Below are positions 1 to 5,936 of a DNA stretch of 10,631 nucleotides, piece by piece. This DNA is from an uncultured Ruminococcus sp. Lineage in GTDB: Bacteria; Bacillota; Clostridia; Oscillospirales; Acutalibacteraceae. Position numbers and translations under genes: made by a program. Position 1 is the stretch's first letter; each line of letters opens with the position of its first letter. The notes beneath the pieces are model-generated. The model was not told where the DNA came from and did no database searches. It saw only the letters and a list, made by a program, of their open reading frames with translations. The stretch spans positions 1 through 10,631 of the forward strand of contig CACYDO010000301.1 in assembly GCA_902773165.1 (NCBI GenBank). The letters are read 5' to 3'.

Positions 1-2274
1 AACAGCGTCATAATCGTCGTCATAATCGTACTGATAAACCCAGCCCACATCTGCAAAAGCTATCAGACCGGTTGTGCTATCCTCTATTTCAAAGTAAATA
101 TCGCTTTGCTCTGCAAGCCACGAGCTGTCTGCCTCAAACTTGATCTTGCCTGTATGCTGATTTACATAAGGCTTCGAGCCGGCAGTTTCGGTGAAGTTAA
201 GCTCTGCGTTTTCTGCGTAAAGCTGTGCGTAAGAATTCTTGCTGCCTTCGATATCGGCGTAGCAGAGATGAAGTCCACAGTCAGACTTAAGGATCGTTAC
301 GGAATCGGGAATAACTACCTTCTTAAGCTTTGTGCTGCCGTAGAAAGATTTCTTCTCAAATGTAGTAACACCATCGGGTATTTTAACTGTTCCGCCCTTA
401 CCCTCGGGAACTTTAAGGAGAGTTGTTTTATCCCCTGTGTACAGCAAGCCGCTGTCTGACGAATAAGTCTTATTTCCAGAGGTTACGTTAATATTCTCCA
501 GAGATAAACAGCCGTTGAATGCATTTGAAGCGATATCGGTTACTGTTGCGGGAAGATTGATAGTTTTGAGAGCTGTGCTTCCCATGAATGCGCTGTCGCC
601 TATCTTCTCGGTATTGCTGCCGACAGTAATCTCTGTAAGCTGCTTACAGTTTGCAGCTGCAATGTAGTTAATTTCTTTAGCCTTATCCGAAAGCTTAAGG
701 CTGCCTGCCTTTCCCTCGGGAACTTTTAACACTACGTCTCCCGACTTGCTGTAAAGAACACCGTCTATTACAGAAAAGTTTGCGTTCTTGCTGCTTACAG
801 CAAACTCGGTCAGCGAGGGGGTGTTGTTGAAGCCTACGCCCTTATCCGCAGAAGTAGATGCATTTGCCATAGCGGTCTTATTCCTTGTACTAAAGCCATG
901 CTCTCTAAGACCGTTTTCGGTATAATCCCATGTAGAAATGCTTGAACTCTTGAGCGTATCAACAGAACTTCCGATGGTTACCTTTGTAATGCCGTTACAG
1001 AAATCAAAAGCACCTCTGCCGACCTCCTCAACAGAATCGGGAATAACGAACTCGCCCTTTTTTGCGTTGGGGAAGCGGTAAAGCTTCTTCATGCTCTTGT
1101 TGTAAAGAACACCGTCCTTCGAAACAATCGCGGTATTTCCGGAATCGACCTCAAAAGCAGCAAGAGAAGTACAACCTTCAAATGAAGCCGTTCCGAGCGA
1201 GGTGGTAACGGTAGAAGGAACAATGATCTTAGTGATTCCGGAGCAGTTTTTAAATGCTTCGTTGTTTACCTTATTGACACCGTTCGGAATGGTAATATCG
1301 CCATTCGCACCCTTTAATACAAGCAAAAGTTCACTTCCGGTTCCCGAGAGTATGAAACTACCGCTGTTCTTATAATTCTTGCAGGCAGGGTCGAAGTTCA
1401 GCTCTTCAAGAGAGTTGCTGCCGATAAAAACCGAGAGAAACGGTGATGAAGCTCGTGCTGCAGCATAATCACTGCCGTTGTCTTCCGTACCGACCTTCTT
1501 ACCGGGCAGATGGTCATCAAAGTCTTCAAACGAAGCCGGGAAAGACAGCTTTTTTAATGACGTACAATAAGCAAAAGCACAGGTACCAACCTTAACCAGA
1601 TTTTCGGGAAGCGTTACCGTTTCGAGAGAATCACATCTGTAAAATGTATAATCGCAGATGTTCTCAATATTCTTTGACAGCGTAACCTTTTTCAGCAATT
1701 TACAATTGTAAAAAGCATTGTCACCCAGATCAGTAACACTATCCGGTATTGTTATTTCTTCAAGAGAATCACTGATTTCAAATGCTCTGTTTCCGATCTC
1801 CTTAACGCCGTCGCCAATAGTTATCTTCTTCAACTTGGGGCAGTGTGAGAACGCCGAATCGCCTATGCTTTCAACGCCTGCTTCAATCGTAACAGTTTCA
1901 AGATCCTCCTTGCCCCAAAAAGCACAATAGTCGATGAGCTTAACGCTTGACGGGATCGTAACGTTCTTAACGCTCTCTCCTTCAATGTAAAGGAACTTTG
2001 AAATAGCTGAAACCGTTTTACCATCTATCTCAGACGGGATTTTCAGATCATCTCCGTCGGAACGAATGCTCGTGAGGCTGATAGTACCATCCTCTTGCTC
2101 TTCGTAGCCGTACTTATAATCTTCGGTATAAGTAGTGCCTGACAGATCAGGAACAGCCTGTGCCTCGGAGATCTCCGAAGGTATCTCTGCCGCGCTTGCC
2201 GGAATTGCTACAGCCGCACAAGAGCCTGCAAGCATTGCCGCCATCAGCAGAGACGTTGCTTTTTTGATGAACAT
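1..2274 (-). CDS. Secreted BspA-like leucine-rich-repeat (LRR_5) surface protein, 3' end beyond the window
   Basis: The frame is open from the ATG at 2274 to the left edge (758 codons, no stop), so the C-terminus is missing. Residues 1-29 form a Sec signal peptide: Lys-Lys, a hydrophobic stretch, then an ASA-A cleavage site before EIPSE. Residues 48-100 resemble the usual entry module of BspA-like proteins. From residue 125 to 240 there are 23-residue LRR_5 units with Leu at 148, 171, 194, 217 and 240, of the form L..(I/V)TIP..V..IG..AF..C. Three longer modules follow, each with a DGVLY or SGLLY motif (near 388, 505, 609). The repeats end around 697, and residues 699-758 start a different, Tyr/Trp/Asp-rich domain. 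The family consists of cell-surface or secreted proteins used in adhesion or binding to host and polymers; the ligand here is unknown. A ribosome binding site (AGGAAGGA, 2285-2292) supports the start. Family call is firm, role is inferred. Confidence 0.9.
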   Translation of the reverse strand, partial: MFIKKATSLLMAAMLAGSCAAVAIPASAAEIPSEISEAQAVPDLSGTTYTEDYKYGYEEQEDGTISLTSIRSDGDDLKIPSEIDGKTVSAISKFLYIEGESVKNVTIPSSVKLIDYCAFWGKEDLETVTIEAGVESIGDSAFSHCPKLKKITIGDGVKEIGNRAFEISDSLEEITIPDSVTDLGDNAFYNCKLLKKVTLSKNIENICDYTFYRCDSLETVTLPENLVKVGTCAFAYCTSLKKLSFPASFEDFDDHLPGKKVGTEDNGSDYAAARASSPFLSVFIGSNSLEELNFDPACKNYKNSGSFILSGTGSELLLVLKGANGDITIPNGVNKVNNEAFKNCSGITKIIVPSTVTTSLGTASFEGCTSLAAFEVDSGNTAIVSKDGVLYNKSMKKLYRFPNAKKGEFVIPDSVEEVGRGAFDFCNGITKVTIGSSVDTLKSSSISTWDYTENGLREHGFSTRNKTAMANASTSADKGVGFNNTPSLTEFAVSSKNANFSVIDGVLYSKSGDVVLKVPEGKAGSLKLSDKAKEINYIAAANCKQLTEITVGSNTEKIGDSAFMGSTALKTINLPATVTDIASNAFNGCLSLENINVTSGNKTYSSDSGLLYTGDKTTLLKVPEGKGGTVKIPDGVTTFEKKSFYGSTKLKKVVIPDSVTILKSDCGLHLCYADIEGSKNSYAQLYAENAELNFTETAGSKPYVNQHTGKIKFEADSSWLAEQSDIYFEIEDSTTGLIAFADVGWVYQYDYDDDYDAV

Positions 2275-2321
2275 TATAATTCAATCCTTCCTGCACAGTA
2301 ATTTTTTATCTGCGCATTTTC

Positions 2322-2351
2322 ATTATAAAACATTTTTTTGCGTTCTGTCAA
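2322..2351 (-). promoter_or_regulatory. Consensus sigma-A promoter of the LRR surface protein gene
   Basis: On the minus strand the -35 box TTGACA (2346-2351) and the -10 box TATAAT (2322-2327) both match the consensus perfectly with an 18-base spacer. The predicted start of transcription is near 2315, giving a leader of about 40 bases that contains the ribosome binding site at 2285-2292. This predicts strong basal expression of the LRR gene. Confidence 0.8.
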
Positions 2352-2397
2352 CGATAAAGAAGCCGCTTAAAGTATAATTTTATCAGGCAGTTCTCAG

Positions 2398-2450
2398 CGC
2401 GCAGACCAACTAACCGCCGTATAAAAGGAACTGTCTGTCGGCGCTTGCAA
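2398..2450 (+). repeat. Third, shortened copy of the repeat unit, direct relative to the right arm
   Basis: Positions 2398-2417 match 2584-2603 at 18 of 20 bases (CGCGCAGACCAACTAACCGC against CGCGGAGACCAAGTAACCGC). Positions 2427-2443 match 2620-2636 at 16 of 17 (GGAACTGTCTGTCGGCG against GGAACTGCCTGTCGGCG). Both copies are followed by CTTGCAA and, after a short gap, TATAAT. Compared with the right arm, this copy lacks about 10 bases after GTCGGCG and about 7 in the middle. CCAACTAA at 2406-2413 can also pair with TTAGTTGG at 2461-2468. A short inverted fragment (AGGCAGTTCT, near 2385-2394) may be the remnant of one more copy. Confidence 0.7.
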
Positions 2451-2485
2451 GTGTATAATTTTAGTTGGCAACCAGCCAGCGGCGC

Positions 2486-2647
2486 GGGTCGGTATGCACC
2501 GACAGGCAGTTCCGCTGAGCCTTTTATTATTGGACAGTTGGTTGCCGCGTTTTACAACTTAACAACTTATGTGGATCATAAAACGCGGAGACCAAGTAAC
2601 CGCTACACAGAACTCTCCCGGAACTGCCTGTCGGCGCCTGCCGACCC
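2486..2647. repeat. Long imperfect inverted repeat (69-base arms, 24-base loop)
   Basis: The left arm 2486-2554 and the right arm 2579-2647 are equal in length and are imperfect reverse complements: 48 of 69 positions match by hand count. The matches are concentrated at the two ends. The outer 28 bases match at 25 positions (2486-2513 against 2620-2647, with 15 perfect bases CCGACAGGCAGTTCC/GGAACTGCCTGTCGG), and the inner 10 bases match perfectly (2545-2554 against 2579-2588, CCGCGTTTTA/TAAAACGCGG). Each outer end is also a small hairpin by itself: GTCGG-TATGCA-CCGAC (2488-2503) and GTCGG-CGCCTG-CCGAC (2630-2645). The shape resembles a REP/BIME-type or MITE-type element, but I found no flanking target-site duplication and no transposase. 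Confidence 0.75.
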
Positions 2648-2676
2648 TTGCAATTTACTTTATAATGTGATATTAT
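2648..2676 (+). promoter_or_regulatory. Probable promoter of the 2732-3433 membrane protein gene
   Basis: TTGCAA (2648-2653) and TATTAT (2671-2676) are separated by 17 bases, a good sigma-A arrangement, with transcription predicted to start near 2683. The -35 box directly abuts the right arm of the inverted repeat, so the repeat forms the upstream face of this promoter. A second AT box, TATAAT at 2661-2666, has no properly spaced -35 partner. Confidence 0.55.
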
Positions 2677-2690
2677 ATATGTTAATAAGT

Positions 2691-2707
2691 GGCGGCGTTT
2701 TTCCGCC
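2691..2707 (+). promoter_or_regulatory. Small GC hairpin in the leader, just upstream of the ribosome binding site
   Basis: GGCGG (2691-2695) pairs with CCGCC (2703-2707) around a seven-base loop CGTTTTT. It lies between the predicted transcription start (about 2683) and the ribosome binding site GGAGAGTGA (2717-2725). It could stabilise the messenger or influence translation; it has no T-run after it and so is not a terminator. Function is unproven. Confidence 0.45.
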
Positions 2708-2731
2708 AACCTTTACGGAGAGTGAGTTACA

Positions 2732-3433
2732 ATGGATACTTTTGTTGAACAGCTTGTTGTAAGAAAAAACAACGCAAAGCATATCGCTAAACTGATAATC
2801 TACCTTCTTCTGATCTTTTCGGCACCGGCACTGTTTGTTTTGCTCGGCAATATATGGAATCGTTACTTCATTATAGTTGCAGTATGCGCATTCTTATTCG
2901 GTGTTTACGGTTCGTATTATCTCGTTACGGGATTATATGTGGAATATGAGTATGCTGTTACGAACAGCAATATCACGATCGACAAGATCACAGCAAAGCG
3001 CAGCAGAAAGAGAATTATCAGCGTGGATATCAAAAAATTCAACACTCTGCGCAAGCTCAGCGACGCGGATCTTGCGGGAAAGAGCTACAAGAAATTCTTT
3101 AAAGCTTCCGTTACCGAGGACGGCGACGATGTTTACGCTGCCGAAATGCACCTTGACAAATTCAGAGGAGATTGTCTGCTGCTGTTTTCGCCCGATGAAA
3201 AAACTATTAACGCCATGAAGCCGTATTTCAGAACGAACGTAAAAGCAGACCTCATAAAAAGCGGCGTTATTTCAACCGCAAAAAAAGAACATAAATCAGC
3301 AGCAAAATCAGATAATAAAGCTTCCGCCAAGCCCGAGAAAAAATCGGAGGCAGAGAAAAAAGACAATAAGTCAAAAAAGAACGGCAGTAAGACTAATAAA
3401 TCAAAAAAGAGCGATTCATCTGAAAAAGACTAA
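2732..3433 (+). CDS. Two-helix membrane protein with lysine-rich C-terminal tail (DUF6106-like)
   Basis: A 233-residue protein with no known function. Residues 1-16 are a short polar N-terminus (MDTFVEQLV...). Two transmembrane helices follow at about 18-39 and 44-67. A soluble mixed alpha/beta domain at about 69-175 begins with EYEYAVTNSNITIDKI and a basic RSRKR segment (90-94), a layout that recalls membrane-anchored PH-like domains. The last 50 residues are low complexity with 18 lysines and a repeated NKSKK motif (212-216, 222-226). The N-terminus and the first 165 residues remind me of the Clostridia family DUF6106, from memory and without a search. The tail is probably cytoplasmic and could bind nucleic acid, acidic lipid or the ribosome; that is speculation. 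The start is supported by GGAGAGTGA at 2717-2725, and a terminator follows immediately, so the gene is probably monocistronic. Confidence 0.85.
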   Translation: MDTFVEQLVVRKNNAKHIAKLIIYLLLIFSAPALFVLLGNIWNRYFIIVAVCAFLFGVYGSYYLVTGLYVEYEYAVTNSNITIDKITAKRSRKRIISVDIKKFNTLRKLSDADLAGKSYKKFFKASVTEDGDDVYAAEMHLDKFRGDCLLLFSPDEKTINAMKPYFRTNVKADLIKSGVISTAKKEHKSAAKSDNKASAKPEKKSEAEKKDNKSKKNGSKTNKSKKSDSSEKD

Positions 3434-3437
3434 AAGG

Positions 3438-3463
3438 CAGCGGCAAATTTTGCCGCTGTTTTT
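3438..3463 (+). terminator. Intrinsic terminator after the lysine-tailed membrane protein gene
   Basis: CAGCGGCA (3438-3445) pairs with TGCCGCTG (3451-3458) around a short AATTT loop, followed by five T residues (3459-3463). It starts four bases after the stop codon, a classic Rho-independent terminator. Confidence 0.9.
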
Positions 3464-3553
3464 GAATATTACAAGCCCGATGATGAATAATATTTTCGGG
3501 AGAGTTTCTCGTATTCTCGTTACATTTCCGCTCAGAAAGCGAGGTCATGTTAT

Positions 3554-4447
3554 ATGAAGGTATTTAAATTTTCGAAAAACGCCGATATCTCTGCGGCAAT
3601 AAACTTTGAACACGTAATAGACAAATTAAACGAAATGCGCGACGGCGACTGCAACAAAGGAACATTCGGAACACTTTGCTGCGTTTGCGGCAGCTATGGT
3701 ATGGCAGGCGCAGCTATGCTGTGCGGCAGCGCCGCTGTAACGACAGGTGCAGGCTTGGTTAAAATGGTCATTCCCGAGAGCATTTATCCCATATGCGCTT
3801 CAAATTTGTGGGAAAACGTCTTCGTTCCAATTTCCCAAAGCACGGAAGGAACTTTGTCGAAAGACCAGACCGGACGTATTCTTGAAGAAGCAGGCTCGTC
3901 TTCTGCCGTTGTTATCGGCTGCGGTTTGAAGGTTACGGAAGATACAAAAGCTATCTGCACAGAGCTGCTGAAAAAATGCGAACGCCCTATTATTCTCGAC
4001 GCTGATGGTCTTAACTGCATTTGCTCGCATATAGATATATTGAAGGAGCGGAGCGCCCCGACTATCCTCACCCCTCATCCGGGAGAAATGTCGCGGCTTT
4101 GCGGCTGCACCGTGACGGAGGTTCAGGAAAATCGCATTAAGCTTGCCGAGGAGTTCGCAAAAAACAATAACTGCGTTATGGTTCTTAAAGGCTCGGGTAC
4201 GGTAATTACTGACGGCTCTCAGACATACGTCAATCCAACAGGAAACGGCTGCCTTGCAAAGGGCGGCAGCGGCGATGTTCTTGCAGGCGTTATCGGCGCG
4301 CTCGTCTGCCAAGGAACAGAGCCATTGTCCGCAGCAGCCGCAGGAGCGTATATCCACGGATTTGCCGCGGACGAATGCACCGATGAATACGCTATGTCGT
4401 GCGTTACGGCTCGCGACGTCATAGCCGCGATCAAGCATATTATGTAA
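3554..4447 (+). CDS. nnrD: ADP-dependent (S)-NAD(P)H-hydrate dehydratase (YjeF C-terminal/CARKD family)
   Basis: This cytoplasmic enzyme repairs damaged nicotinamide cofactor: it dehydrates (S)-NADHX or NADPHX back to NADH or NADPH using ADP. Family signatures in order are a Gly-rich N-terminal segment KGTFGTL..VCGSYGMAGAA (35-53), DADGLN (149-154), LTPHPGEMSRL (172-182), VLKGSGTVI (210-218) and NGCLAKGGSGDVLAGVI (231-247), where D241 in GGSGD is the expected catalytic base. At 297 residues it has the normal length for a stand-alone NnrD (Bacillus YxkO type). The N-terminal NADHX epimerase domain (NnrE) found in fused YjeF proteins is absent, and no nnrE is in the window. The protein carries 18 cysteines, unusually many and in keeping with an anaerobe. 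GAGGT at 3541-3545 sits eight bases before the ATG. No convincing terminator follows. Confidence 0.93.
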   Translation: MKVFKFSKNADISAAINFEHVIDKLNEMRDGDCNKGTFGTLCCVCGSYGMAGAAMLCGSAAVTTGAGLVKMVIPESIYPICASNLWENVFVPISQSTEGTLSKDQTGRILEEAGSSSAVVIGCGLKVTEDTKAICTELLKKCERPIILDADGLNCICSHIDILKERSAPTILTPHPGEMSRLCGCTVTEVQENRIKLAEEFAKNNNCVMVLKGSGTVITDGSQTYVNPTGNGCLAKGGSGDVLAGVIGALVCQGTEPLSAAAAGAYIHGFAADECTDEYAMSCVTARDVIAAIKHIM

Positions 4448-4452
4448 CCGTG

Positions 4453-4469
4453 CCGGGTATGCACCCCGG
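4453..4469 (+). repeat. Short hairpin after nnrD sharing its loop with the repeat cluster
   Basis: CCGGG (4453-4457) pairs with CCCGG (4465-4469) around TATGCAC. The ten-base core GGTATGCACC is identical to the core of the hairpin at 2488-2503. It begins six bases after the nnrD stop codon and has no T-run, so it is not a standard terminator. The rest of the 240-base gap to the next gene shows only a possible decayed match to the repeat (ACAGGCAG near 4519, TTCCGC near 4532). Confidence 0.4.
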
Positions 4470-4665
4470 AACCGAAGCACACACTATATATAGAAATCTC
4501 ATTGCCTTAGAATATCCTACAGGCAGGGGATTTCCGCAATGCTGCGTCAACGGGCTTGAAATACGACAGTGTTCCTGCGTCCTCTTCCTTGCCTGGTAAA
4601 AATTATCATCGAAAATCCATTAAAAGTTTTAATTTGATATTAGTATTATACAAATACGACTGAAC

Positions 4666-4671
4666 TATAAT
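4666..4671 (+). promoter_or_regulatory. Possible -10 box of the lipoprotein gene
   Basis: TATAAT occurs 16 bases before the ATG at 4688, in an AT-rich stretch (4610-4670). No good -35 hexamer lies 16-18 bases upstream; TTGATA at 4634-4639 is 26 bases away. The resulting leader would be only about 10 bases, so this assignment is weak and the true promoter may be slightly further upstream. Confidence 0.25.
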
Positions 4672-4687
4672 GATCGGGTGATATAAT

Positions 4688-5209
4688 ATGAAGAAAATAG
4701 TGTTTTCACTGCTGACAACTGTCGTCTGTGCAGCGCTCACCGGATGCGGAATATTAGCTTCGCAGCCGCATCTTCCCGTTACAGAGCTTGAAGGCGCTGT
4801 ATGTGAGATCAATTACTCGGGAAAAGCCTACTCCGCTGTGATAACAAATACGACCGCCGATATGACTACAGTAAGCTTTACATCGCCGCCGTCACTCGAA
4901 GGAATGGTTTGCACATATTCTTCCGACGGCTGCAAAATAACGTTCGGCAGCCTGAATTTTTACACAGAAAGACCGCTTCCCGAAAATTCCGCGCTTCCCC
5001 GTCTGATATATTCTATCCTTCACAACGCCGTTTCCGAAAACGCTTTTCCTCCGGATTCGGTAATCTCGGAAAAAACTACTGCGTGCTTTCGCGGTATGGC
5101 TGACGGCTACAGCTACACACTCACAACCGATCTCTCTACAGGCAGATTAATAAAAATATCCTCCTCTCAGGCAAAGCTTGATATCAATCTGCTTCAACAA
5201 GCTTCATAA
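4688..5209 (+). CDS. Small predicted lipoprotein of unknown function
   Basis: A 173-residue protein with a lipoprotein signal peptide: MKK, a hydrophobic core, then the lipobox L17-T18-G19-C20. After processing it should be lipid-anchored on the outer face of the membrane. The mature part of about 150 residues is mixed beta-rich sequence (segments around 36-60, 72-92 and 138-168) containing SPPSLEGM, a pattern that faintly recalls LolA/LppX-like lipoproteins, but I cannot assign a family. Mature-domain cysteines at 39, 75, 82 and 133 could form disulfides. The ribosome binding site GGGTGAT (4676-4682) is weak but well placed. A strong terminator follows five bases after the stop, so the gene ends its own transcript. 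Lipoprotein call is firm; function unknown. Confidence 0.85.
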   Translation: MKKIVFSLLTTVVCAALTGCGILASQPHLPVTELEGAVCEINYSGKAYSAVITNTTADMTTVSFTSPPSLEGMVCTYSSDGCKITFGSLNFYTERPLPENSALPRLIYSILHNAVSENAFPPDSVISEKTTACFRGMADGYSYTLTTDLSTGRLIKISSSQAKLDINLLQQAS

Positions 5210-5213
5210 TACG

Positions 5214-5260
5214 AAAATCCGAAGAGAAAGCCTATACAGCGATCTCTTCGGATTTTTCTT
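5214..5260 (+). terminator. Strong intrinsic terminator after the lipoprotein gene, possibly bidirectional
   Basis: A perfect 14-base stem, AAAATCCGAAGAGA (5214-5227) with TCTCTTCGGATTTT (5243-5256), encloses a 15-base loop and runs into TTTTT-C-TT. The A-run on the left side gives a weaker T-run on the other strand, so it may also stop leftward transcripts. Confidence 0.88.
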
Positions 5261-5267
5261 GTTAACA

Positions 5268-5305
5268 TAAAAACGGAGAAACGGGCAGCCGTAAAGACTG
5301 CCCGT
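5268..5305 (-). terminator. Probable terminator of the 5341-5691 membrane protein gene
   Basis: On the minus strand ACGGGCAG (5305-5298) pairs with CTGCCCGT (5288-5281) around a nine-base loop. The downstream tail TTCTCCGTTTTT (5280-5269) is T-rich but interrupted. It lies about 35 bases after the stop codon and faces the lipoprotein terminator, the layout expected between convergent genes. Confidence 0.65.
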
Positions 5306-5340
5306 AAAATTGTATTGACCTTAACTGTTTCCCGACGTTT

Positions 5341-5691
5341 TTAGCTTCTTTCAACTACCTCGTAAACTCTGCCCTTCTGTGTAAGTACTTCGTACTTATC
5401 GTAGAATTCGTCCATATCCGTGCCTTCGGCTACGATAACCTTGTACTTATAGGTACTCTGCTTCGATACCGTGGTTGAATATCCGGAGAATATCAGGGCA
5501 CTGAGGAGGAAGTAAGCTACCGCCATAATGAATGCTAAAGAGCGACGCTCCTCGTTTACAATTCCCAATATACTTACAGCTGTCGTTGCTACTGTGAACA
5601 GCAGGAATAAGATAATCGGAATTGGTCTGGTCTCATCGTCTACAATAATTTTCGTAGTTTCGGTTCTACTTACAATTTTTACTCCACGCAT
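5341..5691 (-). CDS. Small two-helix membrane protein of unknown function
   Basis: A 116-residue protein I do not recognise. The N-terminal 22 residues are polar and include RTETTKIIVDDETRP. Two transmembrane helices lie at about 24-43 (IPIILFLLFTVATTAVSILG) and 50-70 (LAFIMAVAYFLLSALIFSGYS), separated by a short NEERRS loop. The remaining 46 residues form a soluble tail with YKYKVIVAEGTDMDEFYDKYEVL, plausibly a small alpha/beta fold. With a basic NEERRS loop between the helices, both termini may be outside, but topology is uncertain. The start is supported by GGGTGGGATGA (5705-5695) and a promoter at 5730-5758, and a terminator follows, so it is a single-gene unit. The ORF quality (promoter, ribosome binding site, terminator, hydrophobic pattern) argues that it is real. 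Confidence 0.8.
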   Translation of the reverse strand: MRGVKIVSRTETTKIIVDDETRPIPIILFLLFTVATTAVSILGIVNEERRSLAFIMAVAYFLLSALIFSGYSTTVSKQSTYKYKVIVAEGTDMDEFYDKYEVLTQKGRVYEVVERS

Positions 5692-5729
5692 AAATCATCC
5701 CACCCAAGTTTAAAATATCTGCCGTATAT

Positions 5730-5758
5730 ATTTTACTATATTTTTTGTAAAATTCCAA
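5730..5758 (-). promoter_or_regulatory. Promoter of the small membrane protein gene with AT-rich upstream element
   Basis: On the minus strand TTGGAA (5758-5753) and TAAAAT (5735-5730) are spaced by 17 bases; transcription should start near 5723, giving a leader of about 30 bases. Immediately upstream (5759-5800) are runs of A and T that resemble an UP element and may bend the DNA. Confidence 0.6.
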
Positions 5759-5936
5759 TAGTTTTTTCAAAAAAAATTAAATTTTTTTCAAAAAATTTCT
5801 TTGAAGAGAGGAATCTTATTTCTTAAACAGAATTATCACTGCTTTTAGATAAAAATTACCCTTGTTTTTGCAGTTTCATCATTTACAATTATACCATACT
5901 ACGAAGCATATAAAACGTTTTCTGGTATTTGAATAA

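Larger units (their letters stand above)
2275..2731. other. Gene-free divergent intergenic region holding a repeat cluster
   Basis: This 457-base stretch separates the leftward LRR gene from the rightward membrane protein gene. It has the LRR promoter at its left end, a cluster of inverted and direct repeats at about 2382-2653, and the promoter and leader of the rightward gene at its right end. The open frames crossing it lie inside the repeats, have no ribosome binding site and resemble no protein, so I see no gene here. Confidence 0.7.

Noticed and set aside
106..459. Plus-strand open frame of 117 codons
   Set aside because: It is antisense to the LRR protein, which is open over the whole stretch with clear repeats.
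2486..2647. Insertion sequence
   Set aside because: There is no transposase and no target-site duplication at the ends; only a non-autonomous element remains possible.
2382..2653. CRISPR array
   Set aside because: The repeats alternate in orientation, differ in length and sequence, and have no regular spacers or cas genes.
2445..2762. Plus-strand open frame of 105 codons crossing the repeat cluster
   Set aside because: It lies in the inverted repeats, overlaps the well-supported start at 2732, lacks a ribosome binding site and its protein is without recognisable character.
3800..4480. Minus-strand open frame of 226 codons
   Set aside because: It is antisense to nnrD, which has full family motifs; no ribosome binding site or domain.
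5873..5936. Terminator after htrA
   Set aside because: Only a six-base ATACCA/TGGTAT pairing with a long loop and no T-run is visible; not enough to call.
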